Shown here: positions 1-5,819 of the stretch, piece by piece
How the letters are laid out: every line of letters begins with the position of its first letter
Position numbering within the stretch: the stretch's first letter is position 1
Assembly (NCBI GenBank): GCA_018899795.1
Contig: JAHIHJ010000287.1
Coordinates: forward strand, 1 to 7,971
Origin: Methanobacteriota archaeon
GTDB taxonomy: Archaea > Halobacteriota > Methanosarcinia > Methanosarcinales > Methanoperedenaceae
Direction: 5' to 3'
Length of the DNA stretch: 7,971 bases
The notes under the pieces: generated by a model
Told to the model about the DNA's origin: nothing
What the model saw: the letters and a program-made list of their open reading frames with translations, nothing else
The model's database searches: none
Program-made: the position numbers and the translations under genes

Positions 1-505
1 CGTTATCATTAGCCTCAAATCCAGAGCCCATGTCTATCTTGTATGCGTCATAGACAGGCGTCCCAACCCTTGTTGAGATGTTTCGCCATTCAGTATGACC
101 GCGCTCAAGGAGTATTATATTGACCAGTTCCCTCACAAGAGGACCTGAGAGGAACTTTACGCCCATTTCCTTTATTCTTTTCTCGGCTTCCTTTGCAATA
201 TCCCTTGCCTCTTCCTCTGTTATGGCTGGTTTCTGGAGGAACTGCTCGCCCAGCTTTGTCTCCTTCATAAGCTGGCTCACGATGGCGTTCCTGTCCCAAT
301 CCATGAGATGCCCGTCAGTTGTCCTTACCTTAGGGATAACTGATACAGAGTAACCGCCCAGCGTCTTCTGGACAGTCTGCACATCCCTTACCTGGACTTT
401 AACCGGTTCCTTCACTTCGGTCTTTACCCCCAGAAAAGCATCAACGATCTCTTTCCTGTTCTCCTCTATAAGATTCGATATCTGAACCTCAATATATTTA
501 CCCAT
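1..505 (-). CDS. nrdD: Anaerobic (class III) ribonucleoside-triphosphate reductase NrdD, N-terminal part, cut by the window edge
   Basis: The first 168 codons of a large gene that continues past the left edge. Class III ribonucleotide reductase makes deoxyribonucleotides from ribonucleotides in the cytoplasm under anoxia, using a glycyl radical. After about 55 leading residues the reading frame shows an ATP-cone-like regulatory region (KVRTTDGHLMDWDR, about residues 59-72, then an acidic helical stretch). This is followed by the start of the catalytic domain, with RNISTRVGTPVYDAY near residues 142-156 and GSGFEAN near 161-167, as in archaeal NrdD. The ATG at 505 is supported by an SD (GGAGGA, plus-strand 511-516) 5 nt upstream. 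The gene lies 45 nt after a glutaredoxin-like gene on the same strand, so the two are probably one transcript, the redoxin supplying reducing equivalents. The glycyl-radical end and any nrdG activase gene are outside the window. Family call is strong; no defect is visible. Confidence 0.88.
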   Translation of the reverse strand, partial: MGKYIEVQISNLIEENRKEIVDAFLGVKTEVKEPVKVQVRDVQTVQKTLGGYSVSVIPKVRTTDGHLMDWDRNAIVSQLMKETKLGEQFLQKPAITEEEARDIAKEAEKRIKEMGVKFLSGPLVRELVNIILLERGHTEWRNISTRVGTPVYDAYKIDMGSGFEANDN

Positions 506-550
506 CTGATTCCTCCGATTGTGTTATTACGGGCAATAGACCCGTTTTTC

Positions 551-808
551 TCAATTCTTAAGAAAGCTTTCCAGCCTGCTCTGGTCGATCTTTTCCTGGC
601 TGAACAGCTCTTTTGTTGTAAAGAACCTGCTTCCGATCTGCAGCACAGGCGCGGACATGGTGAACACGTTGTTCATGCGCAATTCGGTAAGCGCTGCCGG
701 AGTAGCCATATTTACTTCTTTATACTGTATGTTCCTTGTTTCGAAAAATTGCTTTAGTACCCTGCAATTTGGACAATTGGTCGTTGAATATAGTTGTATT
801 TCTTGCAT
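551..808 (-). CDS. Glutaredoxin/NrdH-like redoxin, probable electron donor to NrdD
   Basis: An 85-residue single-domain thioredoxin-fold protein. The redox motif CPNC sits at residues 12-15 after a first beta strand (IQLYSTTN). The cis-proline loop (SAPVLQIG) is near residues 52-59 with P54. The length and the CPxC motif fit glutaredoxin or NrdH-type redoxins, small cytoplasmic dithiol carriers. Class III reductases of Methanosarcina are known to accept electrons from a redoxin of this type, and the next gene downstream on this strand is nrdD, so a dedicated reductase donor is the natural reading; the pairing is inferred from context. I chose the ATG at 808 over the in-frame ATG at 832 because AAGGAGA (plus-strand 814-820) lies 5 nt before it, whereas the earlier start has no SD and would add residues outside the fold. 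Confidence 0.85.
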   Translation of the reverse strand: MQEIQLYSTTNCPNCRVLKQFFETRNIQYKEVNMATPAALTELRMNNVFTMSAPVLQIGSRFFTTKELFSQEKIDQSRLESFLKN

Positions 809-845
809 AGCCGTCTCCTTGTAACATATCAATTGATTTCTGGAG

Positions 846-861
846 CATATAATATTTTTTC
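846..861 (-). promoter_or_regulatory. Putative archaeal promoter (BRE + TATA box) of the glutaredoxin-nrdD operon
   Basis: On the minus strand this reads GTGAAAAAATATTATATG: an A-rich BRE-like stretch followed by a TATA box. Transcription starting about 25 nt downstream would begin near 825-830, giving a leader of roughly 20 nt that still includes the SD at 814-820. Predicted from pattern and spacing only. Confidence 0.5.
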
Positions 862-957
862 ACACCACATCTGGATACAATCTGACTTAGTTGTTACCAG
901 GTCTGATATCAAATATGGTATATTATTATCTATTAAACTACCTAATACTTTACCACA

Positions 958-1017
958 TTTAATATCACATTTGTTATCATATTTAATATCATGTTAGTTA
1001 TCACCCCAGTTATCATA
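958..1017. repeat. Imperfect 24-bp tandem repeat with repeated GTTATCA cores in the divergent intergenic region
   Basis: Two adjacent 24-nt units, 958-981 and 982-1005, agree at 19 of 24 positions. Both begin TTTAATATCA and both contain GTTATCA (973-979 and 997-1003). A third GTTATCA follows at 1009-1015, 12 nt after the second, so the core recurs at spacings of 24 and then 12. The block lies between the divergent glutaredoxin-nrdD and argS promoters, just upstream of the likely argS TATA region, where an operator for a helix-aligned regulator could sit. It may also be chance similarity in A+T-rich DNA. The rest of 833-1077 holds no gene. Confidence 0.4.
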
Positions 1018-1021
1018 TTTT

Positions 1022-1054
1022 TGAAAAAAATATGAAGATAATTATTATGTATTA
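1022..1054 (+). promoter_or_regulatory. Putative promoter region of argS
   Basis: Two TATA-like candidates: GAAAAAAATATG at 1023-1034, which would give a leader of about 20 nt, and ATTATTATGTATTA at 1041-1054, which would give a nearly leaderless mRNA. No SD precedes the argS ATG at 1078, which favours a very short leader, but the choice between the two cannot be made by eye. Confidence 0.4.
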
Positions 1055-1077
1055 GACCATTGTGTTAAGCCACATAT

Positions 1078-2772
1078 ATGTTCCTCAAATTCAAGGATGA
1101 AGTCTCATCCGTACTCACAAATGCACTTAGAGATGCCGGTTTCGAGGCAGCCGACCCAGCTCTGGACGAATCGCCTCATGCGGATATTTCATCATCGGTT
1201 GCGTTTCGGCTTGCGCCGAAATACAAGAAAAGCCCCAAGCTGATATGCGAAGCGATCTATAAGCATATCAAAATTTTGCCCGATTCCTATATAGACAGGG
1301 CAGAGGTCATCGGTCCTTACATCAACTTTTTCGTAAGCCGCGTTTACCTCAATGAGACCGTTCTTCGCGTCATTCTTGACAGGGAAAAATTCGGGAACCT
1401 GAACTATACTGGAAAGGTCATACTTGAGCACACCTCTGCAAACCCCGACGGTCCCCTGCACATCGGACATATCAGGAACTCAGTGATAGGGGATACACTT
1501 GCCAGAATATTGAAGCGCGCAGGTTACGACGTGGAAACGCAGTATTATATCAACGATATGGGACGTCAGATCGCGGTTGTGGTCTGGGGGCTTATGAACT
1601 TCAAGTTCGACACGGCAAAAAAGAAAGACCACGCCATAGCAGACGTGTATATCGCAGCCAACAAGACACTGGTGGATGAAAAAGAACATTCGCCCCAAGT
1701 GAATTCCATAATGAAACAGTATGAAATTGGAGACCCTGAAAAGATCAGGAAATTCAAGGAAGCCATTGATACAGCTATGGAAGGGATAGAACAGACGCAG
1801 GACCGCATGAACATCCGTCACGATAAGTTCATCTGGGAATCGCAGTTCGTGCGAACTGGGGACGTTAACAGGATGATGGACCGCGTAAAGAAACTCGATA
1901 ATACCATTTTTAAAGACGGCGCCTTCATGGTGGACCTGAAAGAGGCAGGCATCGAAAAAACCCTTGTCATCCAGCGTTCGGACGGAACGTCGCTCTACAC
2001 CACGCGCGACCTTGCATACCATGAATGGAAAGCCGGGCAGTGCGACAGGATGATAGACATCCTGGGCGCAGACCACAAGCTCATTTCGTCTCAGTTAAAA
2101 GCAGTGCTGCACATTCTGGGACTCAAGGAACCCGAAGTCGTAATATTTGAATTCGTCTCGCTCCCCGAAGGCTCAATGAGCACCCGCCGCGGCGTGTTCA
2201 TATCGGCGGATGAACTTCTGGACGAAGTAAAGAAAGCTGCATACTCTGAAGTCAGCAAAAAGCGTCCTGATACTGACGATGAGTTCAAGAATAAAGTGGC
2301 CGAGTTCGTGACCATAGGCGCGGTCAGGTACGATATCGTTCGCATCTCTCCCGAAAAAGCCACCACTTTCAACTGGGCAGAAGCGGTTGACTTTGAGAAG
2401 CAGGGCGCGCCGTTCATTCAGTATGCCCACGCCAGGGCATGCAGCATAATCAAGAACGCGAAGGATGATGGAATCACGTTTGAGAAATTCGATGCCGGCA
2501 TACTCCTTGAAGATCAGGAGACCGCACTGATCAAGAAGCTTGCGAATTTTGAGAATGCCATTGACACCGCAGCGCGCGAGCTAAAGCCTAACATTATCGC
2601 TATCTATGCAAGGGAACTTGCAGACGCTTTCAACCAGTTCTACAGGTACGTCCCTGTCATCAGCGCAGAGCCTGAGTTCAGACCTGCGCGCCTCGCACTT
2701 GTGGAATGTTCACGCATAGTGCTCGCTAACGCCCTTGACACGCTAGGGATATTCGCGCCAGAATCAATGTGA
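1078..2772 (+). CDS. argS: Arginyl-tRNA synthetase
   Basis: A 564-residue class I aminoacyl-tRNA synthetase that charges tRNA(Arg) with arginine in the cytoplasm, using ATP. Order of parts: N-terminal Add1 tRNA-recognition domain (about 1-105, ending in GPYINFF at 79-85); catalytic Rossmann domain with LEHTSANPDGPLHIGH at 116-131 (HIGH signature 128-131) and YYINDMGRQIAVV at 156-168; LVIQRSDGTSLYTTRDLAYH at 296-315; a degenerate KMSKS loop as MSTRR at 367-371; and a C-terminal DALR anticodon-binding domain (about 440-564) ending LGIFAPESM. Length and ending match Methanosarcinales ArgS as I recall it. An in-frame stop at 1066-1068 leaves ATG 1078 as the only sensible start. It has no SD, pointing to a leaderless or short-leader message. 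The mobB-moaE fusion starts 3 nt after its stop, so the two are likely cotranscribed. Complete, with no missing signature. Confidence 0.97.
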   Translation: MFLKFKDEVSSVLTNALRDAGFEAADPALDESPHADISSSVAFRLAPKYKKSPKLICEAIYKHIKILPDSYIDRAEVIGPYINFFVSRVYLNETVLRVILDREKFGNLNYTGKVILEHTSANPDGPLHIGHIRNSVIGDTLARILKRAGYDVETQYYINDMGRQIAVVVWGLMNFKFDTAKKKDHAIADVYIAANKTLVDEKEHSPQVNSIMKQYEIGDPEKIRKFKEAIDTAMEGIEQTQDRMNIRHDKFIWESQFVRTGDVNRMMDRVKKLDNTIFKDGAFMVDLKEAGIEKTLVIQRSDGTSLYTTRDLAYHEWKAGQCDRMIDILGADHKLISSQLKAVLHILGLKEPEVVIFEFVSLPEGSMSTRRGVFISADELLDEVKKAAYSEVSKKRPDTDDEFKNKVAEFVTIGAVRYDIVRISPEKATTFNWAEAVDFEKQGAPFIQYAHARACSIIKNAKDDGITFEKFDAGILLEDQETALIKKLANFENAIDTAARELKPNIIAIYARELADAFNQFYRYVPVISAEPEFRPARLALVECSRIVLANALDTLGIFAPESM

Positions 2773-2774
2773 TC
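2769..2774 (+). promoter_or_regulatory. Atypical ribosome-binding site for the mobB-moaE fusion
   Basis: GTGATC lies 1 nt before the ATG at 2776 and spans the argS stop codon. It is not the GGAGG core. It matches the downstream half of the extended anti-SD complement GGAGGTGATC, in the register expected if the GGAGG part were at normal spacing. This supports translational coupling to argS and the start at 2776. Confidence 0.5.
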
Positions 2775-2775
2775 T

Positions 2776-3603
2776 ATGAAAATAATTTCAATCGTGGGTT
2801 ATAAAAAAACAGGCAAGACAGCGTTAGTGGAACGGCTTGTAAAGGCGCTTAAGGAGCGCGGTTCTGTGGGCACGGTAAAGCACCTGCATGACCACAGCCT
2901 TCAAACGCCCAACACTGACACCTGGAAGCATGCACGCGCAGGCGCAGATGTTGTGATAGGGGTAACACCGCATGAACTTGTAAAATTCTCGAATGAGAAC
3001 AGTCTTACACGCGCCCTTTCTGAACTTGCAGATGAAGGCATGGACTTTGCGGTAGTGGAGGGCTGGAAGGAAAGCACGCTCCCGAAAATAGCGCTTGGTG
3101 ATGTTGAAGTTCCGAACATTGTTCTAAGGCTTGAAAGGCAGGAAAGCGCAGATATTGATATGATCGTTGATATCGTGCAAAAGCAGCCGGAATATCATAC
3201 GCTCGCATCGCTTGTGAAAAGGATCAGGCAAACAGGTGAGATCGAGAAAGCAGGAGCTATCGGTACATTCACAGGAATAGTCAGGGCTGTTTCAGAGAAT
3301 GCGCGTACAGAGTTCCTTGAATTTGAGACGTACAGCGAGGTCGCCAGGCAGAAAATGGATGAAATATGTCAACAGCTAAAACAGAAAGATGGCATCATCG
3401 ATGTAGTGATGCACCACAGGACTGGCGTTATCCAGAAGGGAGAGGATATAGTGCATATCGTTGTGGCAGCAGGTCACAGGGAGCAGATGTTCCCGGCGCT
3501 TCGCGAAGCAATAGAGCGCCTTAAGGCTGAAGTTCCTATCTGGAAGAAGGAGCATGCACTGGAAGGCGAGTGGTGGGTGCATGACACTGAAGAAAGAGAA
3601 TAA
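2776..3603 (+). CDS. MobB-MoaE fusion: guanine dinucleotide cofactor GTPase plus molybdopterin synthase catalytic subunit
   Basis: A 275-residue two-domain protein of molybdenum/tungsten cofactor synthesis. Residues 1 to about 135 are MobB-like: P-loop GYKKTGKT at 8-15, TDTWKHARAGAD at 47-58 and VVEGWK at 93-98, a GTP-binding partner in forming the guanine dinucleotide form of molybdopterin. Residues about 139-275 are MoaE: GTFTGIVR at 163-170, HHRTG at 213-217, and K250 and K257 (in PIWKKE) with the same 7-residue spacing as the catalytic Lys119 and Lys126 of E. coli MoaE. MoaE inserts the dithiolene sulfurs using thiocarboxylated MoaD. No moaD lies in the window. Methanogens need this cofactor for formylmethanofuran dehydrogenase, and nitrate-reducing relatives need it for Nar. 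The gene follows argS by 3 nt. Such fusions occur in other archaea, so it is unusual but not new. Confidence 0.93.
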   Translation: MKIISIVGYKKTGKTALVERLVKALKERGSVGTVKHLHDHSLQTPNTDTWKHARAGADVVIGVTPHELVKFSNENSLTRALSELADEGMDFAVVEGWKESTLPKIALGDVEVPNIVLRLERQESADIDMIVDIVQKQPEYHTLASLVKRIRQTGEIEKAGAIGTFTGIVRAVSENARTEFLEFETYSEVARQKMDEICQQLKQKDGIIDVVMHHRTGVIQKGEDIVHIVVAAGHREQMFPALREAIERLKAEVPIWKKEHALEGEWWVHDTEERE

Positions 3604-3676
3604 AGGAAAAGATACCTGGATGACCTTCGAACTTGAAGATCAGAAGCTTCATGATGCAGTGGCTTCGCTTTTGTGA
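3581..3676 (+). CDS. Possible 31-codon small protein overlapping the 3' end of mobB-moaE
   Basis: An ATG at 3581 opens a 31-residue frame to TGA at 3674-3676, starting inside the last 23 nt of mobB-moaE in another frame. Sequence features: a basic start (MTLKKENKGK), then an aromatic and acidic stretch (DTWMTFELEDQKLHDAVASL) that could form a strand and helix. The ATG is preceded by a G-rich stretch (GTGGTGGGTGC) that could serve as a coupled ribosome site. I do not recognise a family. It may be a real small protein translated behind MoaE, or a chance frame. The remainder to 3703 has no feature I can support. Confidence 0.3.
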   Translation: MTLKKENKGKDTWMTFELEDQKLHDAVASLL

Positions 3677-3703
3677 CTGTTACATCCAGTGAGCGGGGGG
3701 TTC

Positions 3704-4072
3704 CTACCCTGACCCGAAACAGATCTTCCTGTAGCCGCACCCCGCACAAAATTGAGCCTTCCACTCCCCGATCTTCCCTGGCAGTTTATCCGATATTTCC
3801 TTCCATGATACGACAATACCGGGCTTGAACTTGAGAAGTCTGAGGGCTTCCATGTCCTGAAGCAATATCATTTCGTTAGAGTATTCCGGATTATTACAAA
3901 TATCATCTTTCAAAAACGGGCACCAGGCACAGACATCATCCGGTCCTTTGACGATTTCTATCTTCTCTTTCCCGATGACGGAATGGATGTTACTTATAAA
4001 ATCCTCTGAATAGCCCTCGCCCCTGAAGAAATTGAGGCAGATGAGATGATGACCGCGAAGTTTTGCTATCAT
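3704..4072 (-). CDS. DUF1284 family Cys-rich protein of unknown function
   Basis: A 122-residue protein beginning MIAKLRGHHLICL; the LRGHHLxCL start (residues 5-13) followed by FFRGEGYSEDF (15-25) is the mark of DUF1284. Cysteines at 12, 48, 51, 59, 109, 112 and 118, with C48/C51 as CAWC and C109/C112 as CAGC, suggest a metal site, quite possibly an iron-sulfur cluster; this is inferred from the Cys pattern. No signal peptide or membrane segment is seen, so it is probably cytoplasmic. The function of the family is unknown to me. It stands alone: convergent with the mobB-moaE operon and separated from the TA remnant upstream by 56 nt. The ATG at 4072 has no SD (GGACATCC precedes it) and a TATA-like element sits at leaderless spacing. 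Confidence 0.8.
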   Translation of the reverse strand: MIAKLRGHHLICLNFFRGEGYSEDFISNIHSVIGKEKIEIVKGPDDVCAWCPFLKDDICNNPEYSNEMILLQDMEALRLLKFKPGIVVSWKEISDKLPGKIGEWKAQFCAGCGYRKICFGSG

Positions 4073-4091
4073 GGATGTCCAGTTATAAATA

Positions 4092-4102
4092 TTAAATTTA
4101 TG
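4092..4102 (-). promoter_or_regulatory. Putative TATA element of the DUF1284 gene
   Basis: Minus-strand reading CATAAATTTAATA, centred about 25 nt before the ATG at 4072. That places the transcription start at or next to the start codon, consistent with the lack of an SD. A second TATA-like stretch (TTTATAAC, about 4083-4090) is too close to the ATG to act this way. Confidence 0.4.
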
Positions 4103-4128
4103 TTATAACAACCAAAATATGTGATATT

Positions 4129-4248
4129 TCAGTTCTTAAAAGCAATTTCATCTTCAGCCACAGCTTCTTCTTCGGTTTGTTCTTCATAATGGGAAAGAAC
4201 GCTCTTTACCTTCTTCTCGTCCCAACCTTTTGGAAATTTGCTTTTCAT
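4129..4248 (-). pseudogene. Truncated TA-type antitoxin remnant (39 codons)
   Basis: The frame starts at ATG 4248 (MKSKFPKGWDEKKVKSVLSH) and ends after 39 codons at TGA 4129-4131. The start, then HYEEQTEEEAVAEDE at about residues 20-34, recalls a widespread small bacterial and archaeal antitoxin-like family whose members, as I remember them, continue for another 25-30 residues past AEDExAF with a PVELVP-type tail. Here the frame stops right after AFKN and runs into the DUF1284 promoter, so the 3' part seems lost. The gene starts with an ATGA overlap on the stop of the toxin-like fragment upstream, the usual arrangement of a coupled TA pair. A GGAG lies 13 nt before the ATG. The family call is from memory; a natural short version is possible. 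Confidence 0.55.
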
Positions 4249-4355
4249 TTTTTCTTTTGGCTCCTGCGTTTATATGCAGCCAATGATTTTCCGATCAAAT
4301 CAAAGGCTGTAATAACAAAAATACTTTTTGGTTCGAGGTCAATAACATAGATAAC
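4245..4355 (-). pseudogene. 3' fragment of a small toxin gene (TA module), 5' part lost
   Basis: Minus-strand frame reading VIYVIDLEPKSIFVITAFDL and then a basic end (KRRSQKKK), with the stop TGA 4245-4247 overlapping the antitoxin ATG (ATGA). It resembles the C-terminal third of small toxin-like proteins that precede the antitoxin family above, loosely of DUF4258/BrnT type: beta strands followed by an R/K-rich tail. There is no start codon. Upstream the frame meets a TGA within about 15 codons, exactly where the DNA becomes nicotinate phosphoribosyltransferase coding sequence on the other strand. The 5' two thirds and the promoter of the module are therefore gone. Remnant status is clear from the sequence; the exact toxin family is not. 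Confidence 0.55.
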
Positions 4356-5387
4356 CCTCAGGCATACTGGAAGTCAGGGCACAATCCTGAAGCCACGTTT
4401 GATTATTTCGTCAGGAAGATCCCTTTCGGTTCATATCTTGTGACAGCGGGATTAACCTATTTGCTGGACTACATCGAGAACCTGCGCTTTGAGGATGACG
4501 ACATCGAATACCTGAAAACACAGGGATTCGATAACGAGTTCCTCGAACTCCTGCGGAATTTCAAGTTCACAGGCGACATCCTTGCCATGCCAGAGGGCAG
4601 CATCGCCTTCCCGCTTGAGCCCATAATACGTGTAACTGCGCCCATAATGGAAGCGCAGCTAATCGAGACTTTCCTCCTCAACAAATTGAACTTCTCGACC
4701 CTTATCGCCACGAAAGCATCACGGGTCGTGCATGCGGCAAGGGGGCGTTCGATAGCTGAATTCGGGCTCCGCCGCGCCCAGGGCGACGGGCATCTTGAAG
4801 CCATGCGTGCCACCTATATAGGGGGATGCGCCTCCACGTCTAACGTAATTGCCGGGAAAAAGCTCGGTATCCCTATCTCAGGCACTATGGCGCATTCTTT
4901 TGTAACAAGCTTTGACCATGAGATCGATTCCTACCGCGCCTATGCAGAAGCATTCCCCAAACGGTGTTTCCTTCTCATCGATACATACAACAGCATAGAA
5001 GGTGCAAAAAAAGCAGTTATCGTTGGAAAAGAACTTGAAAAAAGAGGGGAGAAGCTCATGGGTGTGAGGCTTGACAGCGGCGATCTGGCAGAACTTTCAA
5101 AACAGGTGCGCAGGATACTTGATGATGGCGATCTTGGCTACGTGAAAATAGTAGCAAGCGGCGACCTCAATGAATGGAAAATAGATGAGTTGATTAATAA
5201 AGGCGCGAAAATAGATATGTTAGGGGTTGGAACTGAACTTGTAACAGGTCGCCCCACACCTGCGCTTGATGGGATATACAAGAAACTCGACGGCGCACCT
5301 GTGTACCAAGTCGCGTTCAGCGCCGGACTTGTCGCGCTCAGGGAGCGGATCGTTGAGAAAATAAGACGGGAAGAGCTGGGTTTCTGA
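4353..5387 (+). pseudogene. Nicotinate phosphoribosyltransferase, 5'-truncated and internally deleted
   Basis: The intact enzyme joins nicotinate and PRPP to give nicotinate mononucleotide in NAD salvage. Recognisable parts: NPQAYWKSGHNPEATFDYFV from 4353; ATKASRVVHAARGR and FGLRRAQGDG (about 4711-4790); YIGGCASTSN; GTMAHSF (about 4881-4901) with the active-site-type His; GVRLDSGDL; IVASGDLNEWKI; and GVGTELVTGRPTPALDGIYK (about 5224-5283). Two defects are visible. First, no ATG, GTG or TTG occurs in frame between the stop at 4284-4286 and the GTG at 4440, and the expected start with its DLYxLTM motif is absent; the DNA there is the toxin remnant. A start at GTG 4440 would drop about 29 conserved residues more. 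Second, the protein jumps from GIYKKLDG (ends near 5294) to a typical C-terminal tail (VAFSAGLVALRER), skipping what I estimate as about 70 residues, including the PGKKxVxR region. The long open frame suggests recent decay. Confidence 0.75.
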
Positions 5388-5389
5388 TT

Positions 5390-5402
5390 ATGCATAAATA
5401 CT
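5390..5402 (+). promoter_or_regulatory. Putative TATA element of the ribbon-helix-helix antitoxin gene
   Basis: TATGCATAAATAC, just after the stop of the phosphoribosyltransferase pseudogene and about 27 nt before the ATG at 5424. The spacing fits a leaderless transcript, and no SD precedes the ATG (CACTATAACATATT). Confidence 0.45.
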
Positions 5403-5423
5403 ATTAAATCACTATAACATATT

Positions 5424-5726
5424 ATGACTGAAACAACAACATTGACACTCAAATTCAAGGGGGTAGAAGCATCCCTCCTCAAACAGATGGTAGAGCTTGG
5501 TTTTTTCAACACAAAGTCCGAAGCGATAAGGGCGGCTCTCATAAAATATGCCATTGACCTGAACCTGCTTGACAGGAAAACGATCTGGCGGGAGATACAG
5601 ATGCATAAAAAGAGAAACGTCAGCCCGGAACAGCTTGCACTGGATATTCAGGGTATACGAAATGCAACTGGCTGTTGTGAGGGAATTCGGGATAAAATAC
5701 CTTATTGCTCTGGACAGGGATTTTAA
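5424..5726 (+). CDS. Ribbon-helix-helix (VapB-like) antitoxin, C-terminal end probably altered
   Basis: A 100-residue frame. Residues 4-50 look like a ribbon-helix-helix DNA-binding domain: strand TTLTLKFKGVEAS (5-17), helix LLKQMVELGFF (18-28), then NTKSEAIRAALIKYAIDL (29-46). The middle (IWREI and KRNVSPEQLALDIQ, about 54-76) matches the archaeal antitoxins I recall as partners of PIN toxins, which normally stop around residues 80-85. From about residue 78 (IRNATGCCEGIRD onward) the sequence reads as nonsense and is the out-of-frame translation of a PIN toxin stub. The native stop was probably removed by the deletion that shortened the toxin. As a DNA-binding autorepressor it could still function. 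Leaderless start with a TATA element at 5390-5402. It follows the pseudogene by 36 nt. Confidence 0.75.
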   Translation: MTETTTLTLKFKGVEASLLKQMVELGFFNTKSEAIRAALIKYAIDLNLLDRKTIWREIQMHKKRNVSPEQLALDIQGIRNATGCCEGIRDKIPYCSGQGF

Positions 5727-5802
5727 GGGGATGGAGGAATACAGGACGCCGAAGGAGTTTGTAAAGTTATTATGCGGGAAGATGAAAGAGAGCGAATATT
5801 GA
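5662..5802 (+). pseudogene. C-terminal stub of a PIN-domain (VapC-like) toxin
   Basis: A 46-codon frame starting MQLAVVREFGIKYLIALDRD and continuing FKGMEEYRTPKEFVKLL. This is the last helix-strand-helix part of a PIN ribonuclease: the LALDRDF segment carries the fourth acidic position, and TPKEFVKLL is the usual end. The first about 90 residues, with the first three acidic catalytic positions, are missing. It overlaps the 3' part of the antitoxin frame by 65 nt in a different register, as expected if a deletion joined the antitoxin end to the toxin end near 5641-5661. Translation from ATG 5662 is possible, but the product could not be a nuclease. It meets the aconitase-X gene convergently, 17 nt away. 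Confidence 0.7.
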
Positions 5803-5819
5803 ATGCAGCACAGCCGATA

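Noticed and set aside
840..1077. The repeat-rich intergenic block as a CRISPR array or replication origin
   Set aside because: The units are adjacent without spacers and only imperfectly repeated. There is no Orc1/Cdc6 gene, no ORB-like motif and no cas gene nearby.
1480..2076. A 198-codon open frame on the minus strand inside argS
   Set aside because: It lies wholly opposite a confident arginyl-tRNA synthetase and has low-complexity hydrophobic and aromatic composition with no domain I recognise. It is an antisense shadow of a coding region.
3698..3709. A small hairpin (GGGT-TCCT-ACCC) at the end of the DUF1284 gene as a terminator
   Set aside because: The stem is only 4 bp and no T-run follows on either strand. 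It also overlaps the stop codon of the gene.
4440..5387. Calling an intact 315-residue nicotinate phosphoribosyltransferase from GTG 4440
   Set aside because: Family-conserved sequence continues in frame upstream to 4353, so GTG 4440 is an internal Val codon. The product would lack the N-terminal substrate-binding segment.
5138..5554. A 138-codon minus-strand frame across the pseudogene end and the antitoxin gene
   Set aside because: It is Ser-rich and spans two unrelated genes on the other strand and their promoter. No SD or domain.
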